Below are positions 29,009 through 36,443 of a stretch of DNA of 36,443 nucleotides, piece by piece. Below the pieces are notes generated by a model. It had not been told where the DNA came from and searched no databases. It saw only the letters and a program-made list of their open reading frames with translations. This DNA is from Acidimicrobiia bacterium. Lineage in GTDB: Bacteria; Actinomycetota; Acidimicrobiia; Spongiisociales; Spongiisociaceae. The stretch lies in NCBI GenBank assembly GCA_009838635.1, contig VXRE01000006.1, positions 1 through 36,443 of the forward strand. Reading direction: 5' to 3'. The number at the start of each line of letters is the position of its first letter. Positions within the stretch are counted from its first letter, which is position 1. The position numbers and the translations under genes were made by a program.

Positions 29009-29791
29009 TCAGTACCAGGTGTCGCCGCCGTCCACGTTGATGGCCTGGCCCCGGATTATGTGCGCCGCGTCCGACAGCAGGAAGGCGATCACCCGGCCCA
29101 CCTCCATCGGGGTGATGCGCCTGCCCAACTGCGCCGGCCCCATCGATCCCAGGAGCTCCTCGGCCGGGATGTCGAGCCGGGGCGAGAGCCACTCGGCCAC
29201 CCCGGCCAGCATGGGGGTGTCGACCCCGCCCGGACAGACCGCGTTGACGTTGATACCGTGCTCGGCCCACTCCATGGACAGGGACCGGGTGAGACCCAAG
29301 ACCGCCGACTTGGAGGCGTTGTAGGCGGCCATGTTGCGGTAGCCAACCTTGCCGCAGTTGGACGCCACGTTGACGATGCTGCCCCCGCCCGAGGCCTTGA
29401 GCCGCTTCCCGACCGCCTGGGCGACCAGGAACGACCCGGTGACGTTGATCTCGAGCTGGTGGTTCCAGTCGGGACCGGTGGCCTCCCAGGCCTCGTCGAG
29501 CGTCACCACCCCGGCGTTGTTGACCGCGCCGTCGATGCGGCCGAAGTGCTGCACCGTGCTCTCCACCGCCGCTTCAACCTCGTCCGCATCGGACACATCG
29601 GCTCTGAAGGCGGCGGACGATGTGTCGGCCAACCCGACCCGTCGGGCCGTCGATCGGGCGCCGTCCAGGTCAATGTCCACCAGAGCCACCATCCCGCCGG
29701 CCTCGACGAGGGCCCCGGCGATCCCTTCCCCGATCCCGCCGGCCGCCCCGGTCACCAGGTAGACCCGGCCCTCAAGGCTGGTCGCGTTCAC
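29009..29791 (-). CDS. Short-chain dehydrogenase/reductase (first)
   Basis: 260 aa classical SDR. Cofactor motif TGAAGGIGEG, acidic VDIDLD after beta-2 (suggesting NAD over NADP), NNAG, catalytic Ser in NVASNCGK, YNASK, and C-terminal VDGGDTWY. The GTG start has GAGG eight bases upstream. It is 10 bp after the second SDR gene and 53 bp before the ABM gene, so it is part of the operon. The substrate is unknown; it could oxidise or reduce the aldehyde or alcohol released by the adjacent aldolase. Confidence 0.88.
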   Translation of the reverse strand: MNATSLEGRVYLVTGAAGGIGEGIAGALVEAGGMVALVDIDLDGARSTARRVGLADTSSAAFRADVSDADEVEAAVESTVQHFGRIDGAVNNAGVVTLDEAWEATGPDWNHQLEINVTGSFLVAQAVGKRLKASGGGSIVNVASNCGKVGYRNMAAYNASKSAVLGLTRSLSMEWAEHGINVNAVCPGGVDTPMLAGVAEWLSPRLDIPAEELLGSMGPAQLGRRITPMEVGRVIAFLLSDAAHIIRGQAINVDGGDTWY

Positions 29792-29801
29792 GGGACCGAC
29801 C

Positions 29802-30605
29802 TCACCAGGTGGGATTGGACATCACGCCGCCGTCCACCACCAGCTCCGCACCGGTGATCCACCGGGCCAGGTCGGAGCAGAGGAACACGCAGGCGTCCCC
29901 GATGTCCTCGCGGGTGCCGAGGCGCCCCAGCGGACAGGCCTTCTTCCAGCGTCCTACCCCGTCCGGCCAGGCATCTTCGATGCCGGGACGGGAGATCAGG
30001 CCGGGAGAGACCACGTTGACCCTAACCCCGGCGCCGCCGTAGGTCTGGGCCGCGGCCCGGGCTTGCATGATCATCCCGGCCTTGGAAACGGAGTAGTGCC
30101 CGTGTCCGGGCGCCGGGTAGCTCCCCTCGATGGAGGCGATGTGGACGATCGACCCTCCCGATCCCTGGGCAGCCATCGCGGCCGCCGCCGCCTGGGTCAG
30201 CCGGTGGGTGGCGGTGAGGTTGGTGGCGATCATCTCCGACCACTCGCGATCGGTCAGCTCGGCGAAGCCGGCCACCGTCTGGATAGCGGCGTTGTTGACC
30301 AGGCCGTCCAGCCGGCCGTAACGCTCCAGGGCCGTGTCGACGAGGAGGCGGGGCGCGTCGGAGTCGGTCAGGTCGGCGGTCACCACCAGCCCGGGCTGTC
30401 CCGAGCGGCCGGTGATGGGATCGGCCGGCGAGGACCGAGTGTGGGAGACCACCGTGGCGCCGACCGCGGCCATCCTCGCGGCGATACCGGCCCCGATGTT
30501 GCCCCCGGCGCCGGTCACGACCACCACCCGGCCGTCCAGGGCGATCAGTTCGTCCGGCGCCCCCAGACGGCCCGACGCCGGCGCGCCGGAGCTATTCCCT
30601 GGCAT
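29802..30605 (-). CDS. Short-chain dehydrogenase/reductase (second)
   Basis: 267 aa from the ATG at 30605. It has TGAGGNIGAGIAARMA, VNNAA, Ser in HIASIEGS, YSVSK, and C-terminal ELVVDGGVMSNP. The track ORF begins 73 codons earlier in sequence that is the shadow of the cupin gene. The ATG overlaps the 3' end of the cupin gene by 14 bp, so coupling is likely. A cluster of Ser/Pro/Gly residues precedes the Rossmann strand. Substrate unknown. It differs clearly from the adjacent SDR, so it is not a recent duplicate. Confidence 0.82.
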   Translation of the reverse strand: MPGNSSGAPASGRLGAPDELIALDGRVVVVTGAGGNIGAGIAARMAAVGATVVSHTRSSPADPITGRSGQPGLVVTADLTDSDAPRLLVDTALERYGRLDGLVNNAAIQTVAGFAELTDREWSEMIATNLTATHRLTQAAAAAMAAQGSGGSIVHIASIEGSYPAPGHGHYSVSKAGMIMQARAAAQTYGGAGVRVNVVSPGLISRPGIEDAWPDGVGRWKKACPLGRLGTREDIGDACVFLCSDLARWITGAELVVDGGVMSNPTW

Positions 30606-31038
30606 AGCGGGCGATGAGGTCGGCGGCGTGCGGGTAGAGGCCGACCAGCTCGGAGTAGGTACCCAACTCGAATCCGTCCTCGCGGTAAGGCGGCGCCATG
30701 GTAGTTCCCACCAGCGACCAGTCTCCGGTCGTTCCGGCGCCCATCCACACTCCTCCGGGCACCGCCACGAACGGGTGCTCCCCCGCCGCCAGGTCGTCCC
30801 CGAGCAGCAGGCGTCTCGCCGCACCGTCCGGCTCCAGCAGCAGCATCTCCACCGGGTGGCCTGCGTAGTGGTGCCAGAGTTCCGGCCCGTCCAGACGATG
30901 CAGGGCCGAGAAGTCGTCAGGCTGCATCAGGTAGTAGATGGCGGTGCCGTTCTGGTCCCTCCAGGTCTGGGCCCACATTCCCCCCTCGGAAGGCAACGGC
31001 GCCAGGCCCAACAACTCGGCTACTTCGGCGCCGGTCAC
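30592..31038 (-). CDS. Cupin-superfamily protein, DUF985 type
   Basis: 148 aa. It carries the DUF985 pattern: GTAIYYLMQPDDFSALHRLD, ELWHHYAGHPVEMLLLEPDG, HPFVAVPGGVWMGAGTTGDW, then LVGTTMAPPYREDGFELG. These cupins are mostly uncharacterised and often bind small ligands. It lacks the layout of acireductone dioxygenase (MtnD). The start is GTG, 10 bp after the deaminase stop. Its place between the deaminase and SDRs suggests a role in handling a nucleoside- or sugar-derived ligand, but nothing in the sequence shows which. Confidence 0.78.
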   Translation of the reverse strand: MTGAEVAELLGLAPLPSEGGMWAQTWRDQNGTAIYYLMQPDDFSALHRLDGPELWHHYAGHPVEMLLLEPDGAARRLLLGDDLAAGEHPFVAVPGGVWMGAGTTGDWSLVGTTMAPPYREDGFELGTYSELVGLYPHAADLIARYARE

Positions 31039-31048
31039 GCGACACTTC

Positions 31049-32356
31049 TCACTTGGCCAGCCGCCGGGCGCGCTCCGTCACCTCCGCCGTCACCTCGCCA
31101 ACGTCCACCGTGATCACGCGGCCGTCGCGGACCACCTGCTCACCACCCACCCAGACCGAGCGGACTGCCCGGGGCGACCCCGACCACACCAGGCGCGACA
31201 CCGGGTCGTCCTCGTCCGGCACGACCGGATGCAGAGCCGACTCCGACGGAGACAGCTGCACCATGTCGGCCCGGGAGCCCGGCTCGAGCCGGCCCAGGTC
31301 GGAGCGCCCGATGGCGTCGGCGGCCCCGGCCGTGGTCATGTGGAGCGCCTGGTGGGGTGGCATGAAGGCCGCGTCGCCCCGGTCTATCCGGGCCAGCCGG
31401 ATGGCGGTGCGCATCTCCTCGAACAGGTCGAGCCGGTGGTGCGAGGCCGGGCCGTCCGTGGCGATCCCCACCTTCATTCCGGCCCGGATCATCGCGTCGA
31501 CCCTGGCCAGGCCCGAGCCGTGCTTGGAGTTGGAACAGGGGCAATGGGCCGCCCCCACCTCGTGGCGGCCGAAGATCTCCATGTCCTCGTCCGAGAGCCA
31601 CACGCAGTGGGCGGCCAGCACCCTGGCCTCGAGCATGCCGAGCGACTCCAGGTAGGCGGGCGCCGACAGGCCGCCGGACAGCTCCCGCACCGCCTTGTCC
31701 TCCCACTCCTGCTCGGCCACGTGGATGTGGACCAGCATGTCGTGCTCGCGGGCGATCCGAGCCACCATCTCGAGGCACTCCCTCGACACCGACCAGGCGG
31801 CGTGAGGTCCCAGGCCCACCTCGATCAACTCGCTGGATGCCCACCGGTCCCGGGTGGCGACCATCTCCTCCAGTTGTTCCTGCCAGGTGCCCATCCGGCC
31901 CAGTTGGGCGTCCTCGATGATCGGAGCCGCCACCACGCAGCGGAGCCCCGCCTCGGCAGCCCCCTGAGCGACCGACTCCCCGAAGAAGTACATCTCGGAT
32001 GAGGTGGTGACGCCGTTGGAGAGGAGCTCGGCTGCGCCCATCAGCATCCCCACCCGCACGTCATCGGGGGTCAGGCGGCCCTCCCGGGGCCACATGACCT
32101 CGTGGAGCCACCGATCCACCGGAAGCCCCTCTCCGGCGCCGCGCAGCAGGATCATCGGGGTATGGGCGTGGAGGTTGACGAGTCCGGGCATCAGGATGCC
32201 GTCGATCCGGTGTACCGGCGCCCCGGCCTGGTCGGGCGCCTCCGAAGCGGGGCCGGCCCAGACCACCCGTCCCCCCTCCACGTCCACCATCCCTTGCGAG
32301 ATGGGGGCCTGGCCCTCGGACATGGTTATCAGCAGCTCGGCTTGGTAACGGTCCAT
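31049..32356 (-). CDS. mtaD: Amidohydrolase, 5'-methylthioadenosine/S-adenosylhomocysteine deaminase type
   Basis: 435 aa metal-dependent deaminase of the TrzN/MtaD group. HxH is in NLHAHTPM (63, 65), then GVTTSSEMYFF, HIHVAEQE, AHCVWLSDEDMEIF, HCPCSNSKHGSG, and the Asp ligand in IATDGPASHH (usually GTDGAASNN). The expected reaction is MTA, SAH or 5'-deoxyadenosine to the inosine analogue plus ammonia. Its divergent partner is mtnA, and purine nucleoside phosphorylase is in the same operon, which supports the MTA/5'-deoxyadenosine reading. Guanine or chlorohydrolase-like specificity cannot be excluded. It is the first gene of the minus-strand operon; its ribosome site is weak. Confidence 0.82.
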   Translation of the reverse strand: MDRYQAELLITMSEGQAPISQGMVDVEGGRVVWAGPASEAPDQAGAPVHRIDGILMPGLVNLHAHTPMILLRGAGEGLPVDRWLHEVMWPREGRLTPDDVRVGMLMGAAELLSNGVTTSSEMYFFGESVAQGAAEAGLRCVVAAPIIEDAQLGRMGTWQEQLEEMVATRDRWASSELIEVGLGPHAAWSVSRECLEMVARIAREHDMLVHIHVAEQEWEDKAVRELSGGLSAPAYLESLGMLEARVLAAHCVWLSDEDMEIFGRHEVGAAHCPCSNSKHGSGLARVDAMIRAGMKVGIATDGPASHHRLDLFEEMRTAIRLARIDRGDAAFMPPHQALHMTTAGAADAIGRSDLGRLEPGSRADMVQLSPSESALHPVVPDEDDPVSRLVWSGSPRAVRSVWVGGEQVVRDGRVITVDVGEVTAEVTERARRLAK

Positions 32357-32393
32357 CTACTCGCCCCCGGTCACTGCCTGTAGCATAAATGTC
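32357..32393. promoter_or_regulatory. Divergent promoter between mtaD and mtnA
   Basis: Only 37 bp separate the two start codons. The core TAGCATAAA on the plus strand reads TTTATGCTA on the minus strand, so -10-like hexamers (TAGCAT and TATGCT) overlap. Given the spacing, -35 regions would lie inside the opposite coding regions, and transcripts may be leaderless or nearly so. Confidence 0.45.
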
Positions 32394-33446
32394 ATGCAGC
32401 AACTCGGTGACCGTCCGCTCGACTGGATCGACGGCGGCGTCTCGATGGTCGACCAGACGAGGCTTCCCGACCACTACGAGGTGATGCGGATCGAAACGGT
32501 CCCCGACATGGTGGCCGCCATCCGCCGCCTGTCCGTGCGGGGAGCGCCTGCCATCGGCGTGGCCGGGGCCCTCGGGGTGGCGCTGGCCATCAAGGCCCAC
32601 GGGACCTCCGGACCCGACTTCGACCGGGCGATCCACTCGCTGCGGGAAGCCCGACCCACCGCGGTGAACCTGGCCCGGATGGTGGACAGGGTGGCCCCCC
32701 TCGCCGAGCAAGGTCTGGACCGCGTGCTCGACGAGGCGCTCGCCGTCCGCGACGAGGAGATCGCCGCATCCGTATCCATGGGAGAGTACGGGGCCGACCT
32801 GGTGTCCGAGTTGGTCACCGAACGGGCAGCGGCCCGGGCGATGACGATCTGCAACACCGGGGGGTTGGCGACCATCGAGCGCGGTACCGCCTTGGCGGTC
32901 ATCCAGACCCTGCACGAGCGGGGCACGCTGGCGGAGGCTCTGGCGCTCGAGACTCGGCCGCTCCTCCAGGGCGCCCGCCTCACCGCCTGGGAGTTGGCCC
33001 GCATGGGCGCTCCCCACCGGATCCTGGTCGACTCCGCCGCCAACTTCATGCTGGCCCGGCGTCAAGCCGACGTGGTGCTCACCGGCGCCGACCGGATCGC
33101 CGCCAACGGTGACACGGCCAACAAGATCGGAACCTTCTCCCTGGCTCTCGGCGCCCGGTACGCCGGGGTCCCCTTCATCGTGGTCGCCCCGGAGTCGACC
33201 GTGGACATGGACACTCCCGGAGGTGACGCCATCCCCATCGAGGACCGCGACGCCGGAGAGGTGGTGTCCGTCCGGGACCGTGCTACCGCTCCTGCTAATA
33301 CCGACGCCGCCAACCCCGCCTTCGACATCACGCCGCACGCCCTGATCACCGCGATCGTGACCGATCGGCGGGTGGTCAGGATTGATCGAGGTGATAGCCT
33401 CCGGTCGGTGCCGCTCGGGGAGCTTCGCCGACCGGCCGACGAGTAG
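32394..33446 (+). CDS. mtnA: S-methyl-5-thioribose-1-phosphate isomerase
   Basis: 350 aa aldose-ketose isomerase converting 5-methylthioribose-1-phosphate (or 5-deoxyribose-1-phosphate) to the ribulose form. Motifs: SVRGAPAIGVAGALG (47-61), catalytic Cys153 in TICNTGGLAT, ETRPLLQGARLTAWEL (186-201), and catalytic Asp233 in GADRIAANGDTANKIGT. It is a full-length isomerase, not an eIF2B-alpha remnant. It starts 37 bp from the divergent mtaD, and the BMP lipoprotein gene follows after 56 bp. None of the classic downstream methionine-salvage genes (mtnB, mtnC, mtnD) is next to it. Confidence 0.93.
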   Translation: MQQLGDRPLDWIDGGVSMVDQTRLPDHYEVMRIETVPDMVAAIRRLSVRGAPAIGVAGALGVALAIKAHGTSGPDFDRAIHSLREARPTAVNLARMVDRVAPLAEQGLDRVLDEALAVRDEEIAASVSMGEYGADLVSELVTERAAARAMTICNTGGLATIERGTALAVIQTLHERGTLAEALALETRPLLQGARLTAWELARMGAPHRILVDSAANFMLARRQADVVLTGADRIAANGDTANKIGTFSLALGARYAGVPFIVVAPESTVDMDTPGGDAIPIEDRDAGEVVSVRDRATAPANTDAANPAFDITPHALITAIVTDRRVVRIDRGDSLRSVPLGELRRPADE

Positions 33447-33502
33447 TCAACACAGTCACAGACACACCAGCGGAACGTCCGCTCTGAGGGAGGAGAAACC
33501 CA

Positions 33503-34597
33503 ATGACCAGACCCCTGAAGATCCTGGTGCTCGTATTGGCGCTGGCCGTAGTGGGGGCCGCCTGCGGAGATTCCGGCGACGACGCGCCCGCCACCACAGC
33601 CGCGCCCGCCACCACAGCCGCGCCGACCACCACAGCCGCGCCGACCACCACGATGGCGCCCGAGGATCCGGTCAGCCTGATCTACGTCAGCCCCAACCCG
33701 TTGGGCGTGAACAACTTTCTGATTCTGGGCGAGGTGGGTACCCAGCGGGTCGCCGAGCGGCGCGGCGGGACGTGGAAGACCTTCGAGTCGGTGGACGACT
33801 CCACCCGGAGGGCCAACATAGAGGCAGCCATCGACGAGGCGCCTGACGTCATCGTTCTCACCACATTCACGCTCGTCGAGATGGCAGACGAGTACTCCAA
33901 GGCCAACCCCGACCAGAAGTTCATCATCATCGACGCTTGCCCGGACGAGCCGGCGCCCAACCTGCACTGCGGAGTCTTCCGCGAGCACGAAGGCGCCTTC
34001 CTGCTCGGAGTGATGGCCGGCCACCTGTCGGAGGCGAAGCAGATCGGCTCCGTGGTGGCCCTCGACATCCCGTTCTTCAAGCGGTGGTGGCAGAGCTTTG
34101 CCGAGGGAGCGCAGTCGGTTGATCCCGCTATCGAGAACTCGGTGGTGTTCATCGCCGGTGACAACCCGTTCTCCGACCCGGCACGCGCCAAGGAACTGGC
34201 GCTGTCGCTGGCGGCGCAGGGCCCCGACCACATCTTCGCGGTTGGCGCCGGATCCAATGGCGGTATCTTCGAAGCCGCCGCGGAGGCCGGCTTCCTCTCG
34301 TACGGCGTGGACGTCAACGAGTGTCCCAGCGCGCCCGGCTACATCATCGACAACAACCTGAAGGTGGTCGATGCGGTGGTCGAGCAGCTCCTCGACCAGG
34401 TACTGGACGGGACTGCCGGTCCGGTGGTGTCCTTCGGACTGTCCGAAGGCGGGACCGGGGTGATGGCCCTGCAACCGGGCCTGGCCGACAGCGAGTGTGT
34501 GATCGCCGACCATCCCGACATCGTCGAGGAGGTCCGCGCGGTAGCCGACGGAATCATCGACGGCTCGATCGTGGTCAACGATCCGTTGTTCGGCTGA
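33503..34597 (+). CDS. BMP-family (PnrA-like) nucleoside-binding lipoprotein
   Basis: 364 aa substrate-binding lipoprotein of an ABC importer. A signal peptide with lipobox VGAAC puts the modified Cys at residue 21. A Thr/Ala/Pro linker (about 27-54), encoded by four 18-bp repeats, follows. Then the BMP domain: LIYVSPNPLGVNNF, DVIVLTTFTLVEMADEYS, HCGVFREHEGAFLLGVMAGHLS, and the ligand-site region YGVDVNECP. BMP/PnrA proteins bind purine or other nucleosides. A strong GGAGGAG seven bases upstream fixes the start. Its place between mtnA and the transporter ATPase supports nucleoside uptake for this locus. Confidence 0.88.
   Translation: MTRPLKILVLVLALAVVGAACGDSGDDAPATTAAPATTAAPTTTAAPTTTMAPEDPVSLIYVSPNPLGVNNFLILGEVGTQRVAERRGGTWKTFESVDDSTRRANIEAAIDEAPDVIVLTTFTLVEMADEYSKANPDQKFIIIDACPDEPAPNLHCGVFREHEGAFLLGVMAGHLSEAKQIGSVVALDIPFFKRWWQSFAEGAQSVDPAIENSVVFIAGDNPFSDPARAKELALSLAAQGPDHIFAVGAGSNGGIFEAAAEAGFLSYGVDVNECPSAPGYIIDNNLKVVDAVVEQLLDQVLDGTAGPVVSFGLSEGGTGVMALQPGLADSECVIADHPDIVEEVRAVADGIIDGSIVVNDPLFG
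33584..33655 (+). repeat. Four 18-bp tandem repeats in the lipoprotein linker
   Basis: Units GCGCCCGCCACCACAGCC (twice), GCGCCGACCACCACAGCC and GCGCCGACCACCACGATG encode APATTA/APTTTA. The flexible extracytoplasmic linker can change length by slippage in whole six-residue steps without frameshift. Confidence 0.85.
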
Positions 34598-34608
34598 TCG
34601 GGAATCGG

Positions 34609-34644
34609 CGGCTCTCCAAGAGCCGTGAAGGCGGCTGATCCGCC
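34609..34644 (+). promoter_or_regulatory. Two hairpins between the lipoprotein and ATPase genes
   Basis: CGGCTCT/AGAGCCG (loop CCA, 34609-34625) is followed by GGCGG/CCGCC (34630-34644), which abuts the GTG start of the ATPase gene. They could stabilise the upstream lipoprotein mRNA and lower translation of the ATPase, as often seen where binding protein is needed in excess. Confidence 0.5.
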
Positions 34645-36168
34645 GTGACAGCGGCTCTCGAGTTCCGGGGAGTAACCAAGCGGTTCCCGGGTGTGCTCGC
34701 CAACGACGCAGTCGACATGACGGTGCGCGCCGGGGAGATCCACGCAGTGGTCGGGGAGAACGGGGCGGGCAAGACGACCCTGATGTCGATCCTGTTCGGC
34801 CTGCTCCCGGCCGACGCCGGCCACATCCTGGTGAACGGTGAACCGGCCCGGTTCGCGTCCGCCCTGGACGCTATCCGCGCCGGACTCGGGATGGTGCATC
34901 AGGCCTTCCGGCTCTTCCCCACGCTGACCGTCGCGGACAACGTGGTGTTCCGGGAGGAGCCCACGCGCAGTGGCCTGGTGGACCGGTCGGAGAGCATCCG
35001 GCAGGTGAGAGACGTCGCCGACCGGTACGGACTGGCGGTCGACCCGACCGAGGTGGTCGAGAACCTCCCGGTCGGGGTGTTACAGAGGGTCGAGATCCTC
35101 AAGGCTCTCTACCGGGACGCGCAGATCCTCATCCTGGACGAGCCGACCGCGGTGCTGACCCCCCAGGAGCGGGACAAGCTGTTCGAGGTGATCAGACTGC
35201 TCAGGGACTCCGGACGCACGATCCTGTTCATTACCCACAAGCTCGGCGAGGTGATGGCTCTGTCGGATCGAGTCACGGTCCTTCGTGACGGCCGCTCGGT
35301 CGCCCATCTCGTCACGGCCGACACGAGCCCCGAAGAGATCGCTCGGCACATGACCGGACGCGAGGTCGACCTGGACCGGAGGGCGCCTCAACACAGCCCG
35401 GGCCAAGCGGTGCTGGCGGTATCGGACCTCAGCGCTACCGGCGAGCATGGGCGGCCGGCTGTCCATGAGGCGTCGCTGGAGGTTCGTTCAGGTGAGATCG
35501 TCGGGATAGCAGGCGTAGCGGGCAACGGTCAGAGCGAGCTGATCGAGGTGATAGCGGGGCTACGGGCGGCGGACTCCGGCTCGGTGCACCTCAACGGCGT
35601 TGACATCACCCAAGCAGAGGTGTCGGCCCGCCGGTCCAGCGGCATGGCCTACGTACCGGAGGACCGCCACGGGGTGGGGACCAGCCACCGGGCCTCGGTG
35701 TGGGCCAACCTGCTGATGAGTCACCAGCGAGGACCGGCGTTCCAGCGGAGAGGCTGGTTCAACCTGCGGGCTGTCCGAAAGCACGCCCGCAACCTCATCA
35801 GCGCCTACGACATACGAACGGGCCCGATCGGCAGTCCCGTGTCCACCCTGTCGGGGGGCAACCTCCAGAAGGTCGTGGTGGCGCGCGAGATATCCCACGG
35901 GGCCCCGTTGTTGATCGCCGAGCAGCCCACCCGAGGGCTCGACATCGCGGCGATCGAGTTCATACACAGCCGTCTGATCCGGTTTCGGGATGACGGCGGA
36001 GCGGTGTTGATGGTGTCGGCCGAGTTGTCCGAGATCCTTGCCCTGAGCACCCGGATCCTGGTCATGTTCGAGGGCCGGATCGTCGTCGAGTTGGATCCTG
36101 CCGAGGTCACCGAGGCCGATGTCGGCGTGTACATGACCGGAGCGCACCAGGAGCACCCGGATGGCTGA
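34645..36168 (+). CDS. ABC transporter ATP-binding protein with two ATPase domains (nucleoside importer, NupO/YufO type)
   Basis: 507 aa with tandem ABC domains. Domain 1: Walker A GENGAGKTTLMS, degenerate signature LPVGVLQRVEILKAL, Walker B ILILDEPTAVLTP, and His in LFITHKLGE. Domain 2: GVAGNGQSELIEVIAG, signature LSGGNLQKVVVAREI, and LLIAEQPTRGLDI. This layout is that of sugar/nucleoside importers (RbsA, YufO). With the BMP lipoprotein upstream, nucleosides are the likely cargo. The start is GTG, directly after a hairpin. The 3' end overlaps the permease gene by 8 bp. Confidence 0.92.
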   Translation: MTAALEFRGVTKRFPGVLANDAVDMTVRAGEIHAVVGENGAGKTTLMSILFGLLPADAGHILVNGEPARFASALDAIRAGLGMVHQAFRLFPTLTVADNVVFREEPTRSGLVDRSESIRQVRDVADRYGLAVDPTEVVENLPVGVLQRVEILKALYRDAQILILDEPTAVLTPQERDKLFEVIRLLRDSGRTILFITHKLGEVMALSDRVTVLRDGRSVAHLVTADTSPEEIARHMTGREVDLDRRAPQHSPGQAVLAVSDLSATGEHGRPAVHEASLEVRSGEIVGIAGVAGNGQSELIEVIAGLRAADSGSVHLNGVDITQAEVSARRSSGMAYVPEDRHGVGTSHRASVWANLLMSHQRGPAFQRRGWFNLRAVRKHARNLISAYDIRTGPIGSPVSTLSGGNLQKVVVAREISHGAPLLIAEQPTRGLDIAAIEFIHSRLIRFRDDGGAVLMVSAELSEILALSTRILVMFEGRIVVELDPAEVTEADVGVYMTGAHQEHPDG

Positions 36169-36443
36169 GGCTCAACCGACCCAGCGCCACAGCGCTGCCG
36201 CCAGGGTCGAGGCGGTGCTTTCCCATCCGGTTGTCTTCTCGCTGGTCTTCGCCTTCGTCCTGGGCTGGGTGATCGTCTACCTGACCGGAAACGATCCGGG
36301 CTTCGCCTACCGGGAGATGTACGACGGGGCCATCACGGGCTCAGGGCTGCGCAACACGCTAGGGAGAGCTGTTCCGATCGTCGGGATGGCCCTGGCAGTT
36401 TCGGTTGCCTTCCGGGCAGGGGTCATCAACCTGGGTGGGGAAG
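36161..36443 (+). CDS. ABC transporter permease, BPD_transp_2 family, cut by window end
   Basis: About 94 codons are visible from the ATG at 36161 (MAEAQPTQRHSAAARVEAVL...). An N-terminal cytoplasmic stretch is followed by a transmembrane helix (VVFSLVFAFVLGWVIVYLTG). Then come FAYREMYDGAITGSG and NTLGRAVPIVGMALAVSVAF, leading into FRAGVINLGGE, the family's conserved motif for nucleoside permeases. It is translationally coupled to the ATPase gene. A second permease would be expected beyond the window. Confidence 0.85.
   Translation, partial: MAEAQPTQRHSAAARVEAVLSHPVVFSLVFAFVLGWVIVYLTGNDPGFAYREMYDGAITGSGLRNTLGRAVPIVGMALAVSVAFRAGVINLGGE

Noticed and set aside
30592-31038. Cupin as acireductone dioxygenase (MtnD) of methionine salvage
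   Set aside because: Sequence pattern is DUF985; the MtnD metal motif and length are absent.
33062-34513. 483-aa minus-strand ORF opposite mtnA and the lipoprotein gene
   Set aside because: Shadow ORF; the plus strand encodes two clear family members and the repeat-derived Gly/Cys tract is the complement of the linker repeats.

Overview
The window is high-GC DNA from an actinobacterium-like genome. Three things support this: actinobacterial-style RpoB/RpoC, a NusG with a long acidic N-terminal extension, and the gene order tRNA-Thr/tRNA-Met/rpmG/had/tRNA-Trp/secE/nusG/rplK/rplA, which is also known from Mycobacterium. The fused HadA-HadB protein, the absence of mycolate genes and the overall style suggest a deep actinobacterial lineage such as Acidimicrobiia. 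That placement is inference; no 16S gene is present.

Layout. 1-4755 (minus): metY (cut by the window edge) and metX with an ATGA overlap, then recR and dnaX with no ybaB between them. 4800-6836 (plus): a dGTPase-like HD hydrolase and a mannose-1-phosphate guanylyltransferase. 7082-22785 (minus): one long information-processing block. In transcription order it is tRNA-Tyr, tRNA-Thr, tRNA-Met, tuf, rpmG, hadAB fusion, ECF sigma factor, anti-sigma factor, tRNA-Trp, secE, nusG, rplK, rplA, L10 leader, rplJ, rplL, rpoB, rpoC. 22871-24938 (minus): htpX with an in-frame amber codon, a small MITE-like inverted-repeat element, and a MidA/NDUFAF7-type methyltransferase.

25020-36443 is a divergent metabolic locus. 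The minus-strand arm, from the centre outward, is an MTA/SAH-deaminase-type amidohydrolase, a DUF985 cupin, two SDRs, an antibiotic-biosynthesis-monooxygenase-fold protein, a class II aldolase fused to an SDR, and two nucleoside phosphorylases. The plus-strand arm is mtnA followed by a BMP-type nucleoside-binding lipoprotein, its double ABC ATPase and a permease cut by the window end. Together these look like uptake and breakdown of 5'-modified nucleosides (5'-methylthioadenosine or 5'-deoxyadenosine): deamination, phosphorolysis, MtnA isomerisation, then aldol cleavage to DHAP plus an aldehyde handled by SDRs. This is a deaminase-initiated version of the DHAP shunt and is my main candidate for an undescribed system.

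Other notable signals: (1) degenerate heptanucleotide arrays (TAGTTNC) at the 3' ends of five genes, each supplying the stop codon; (2) RpoC has lost all four cysteines of its second zinc site, and ribosomal protein L33 also lacks zinc cysteines; (3) mutually exclusive hairpins lie between rplL and rpoB. No CRISPR array, rRNA gene or complete insertion sequence was seen.
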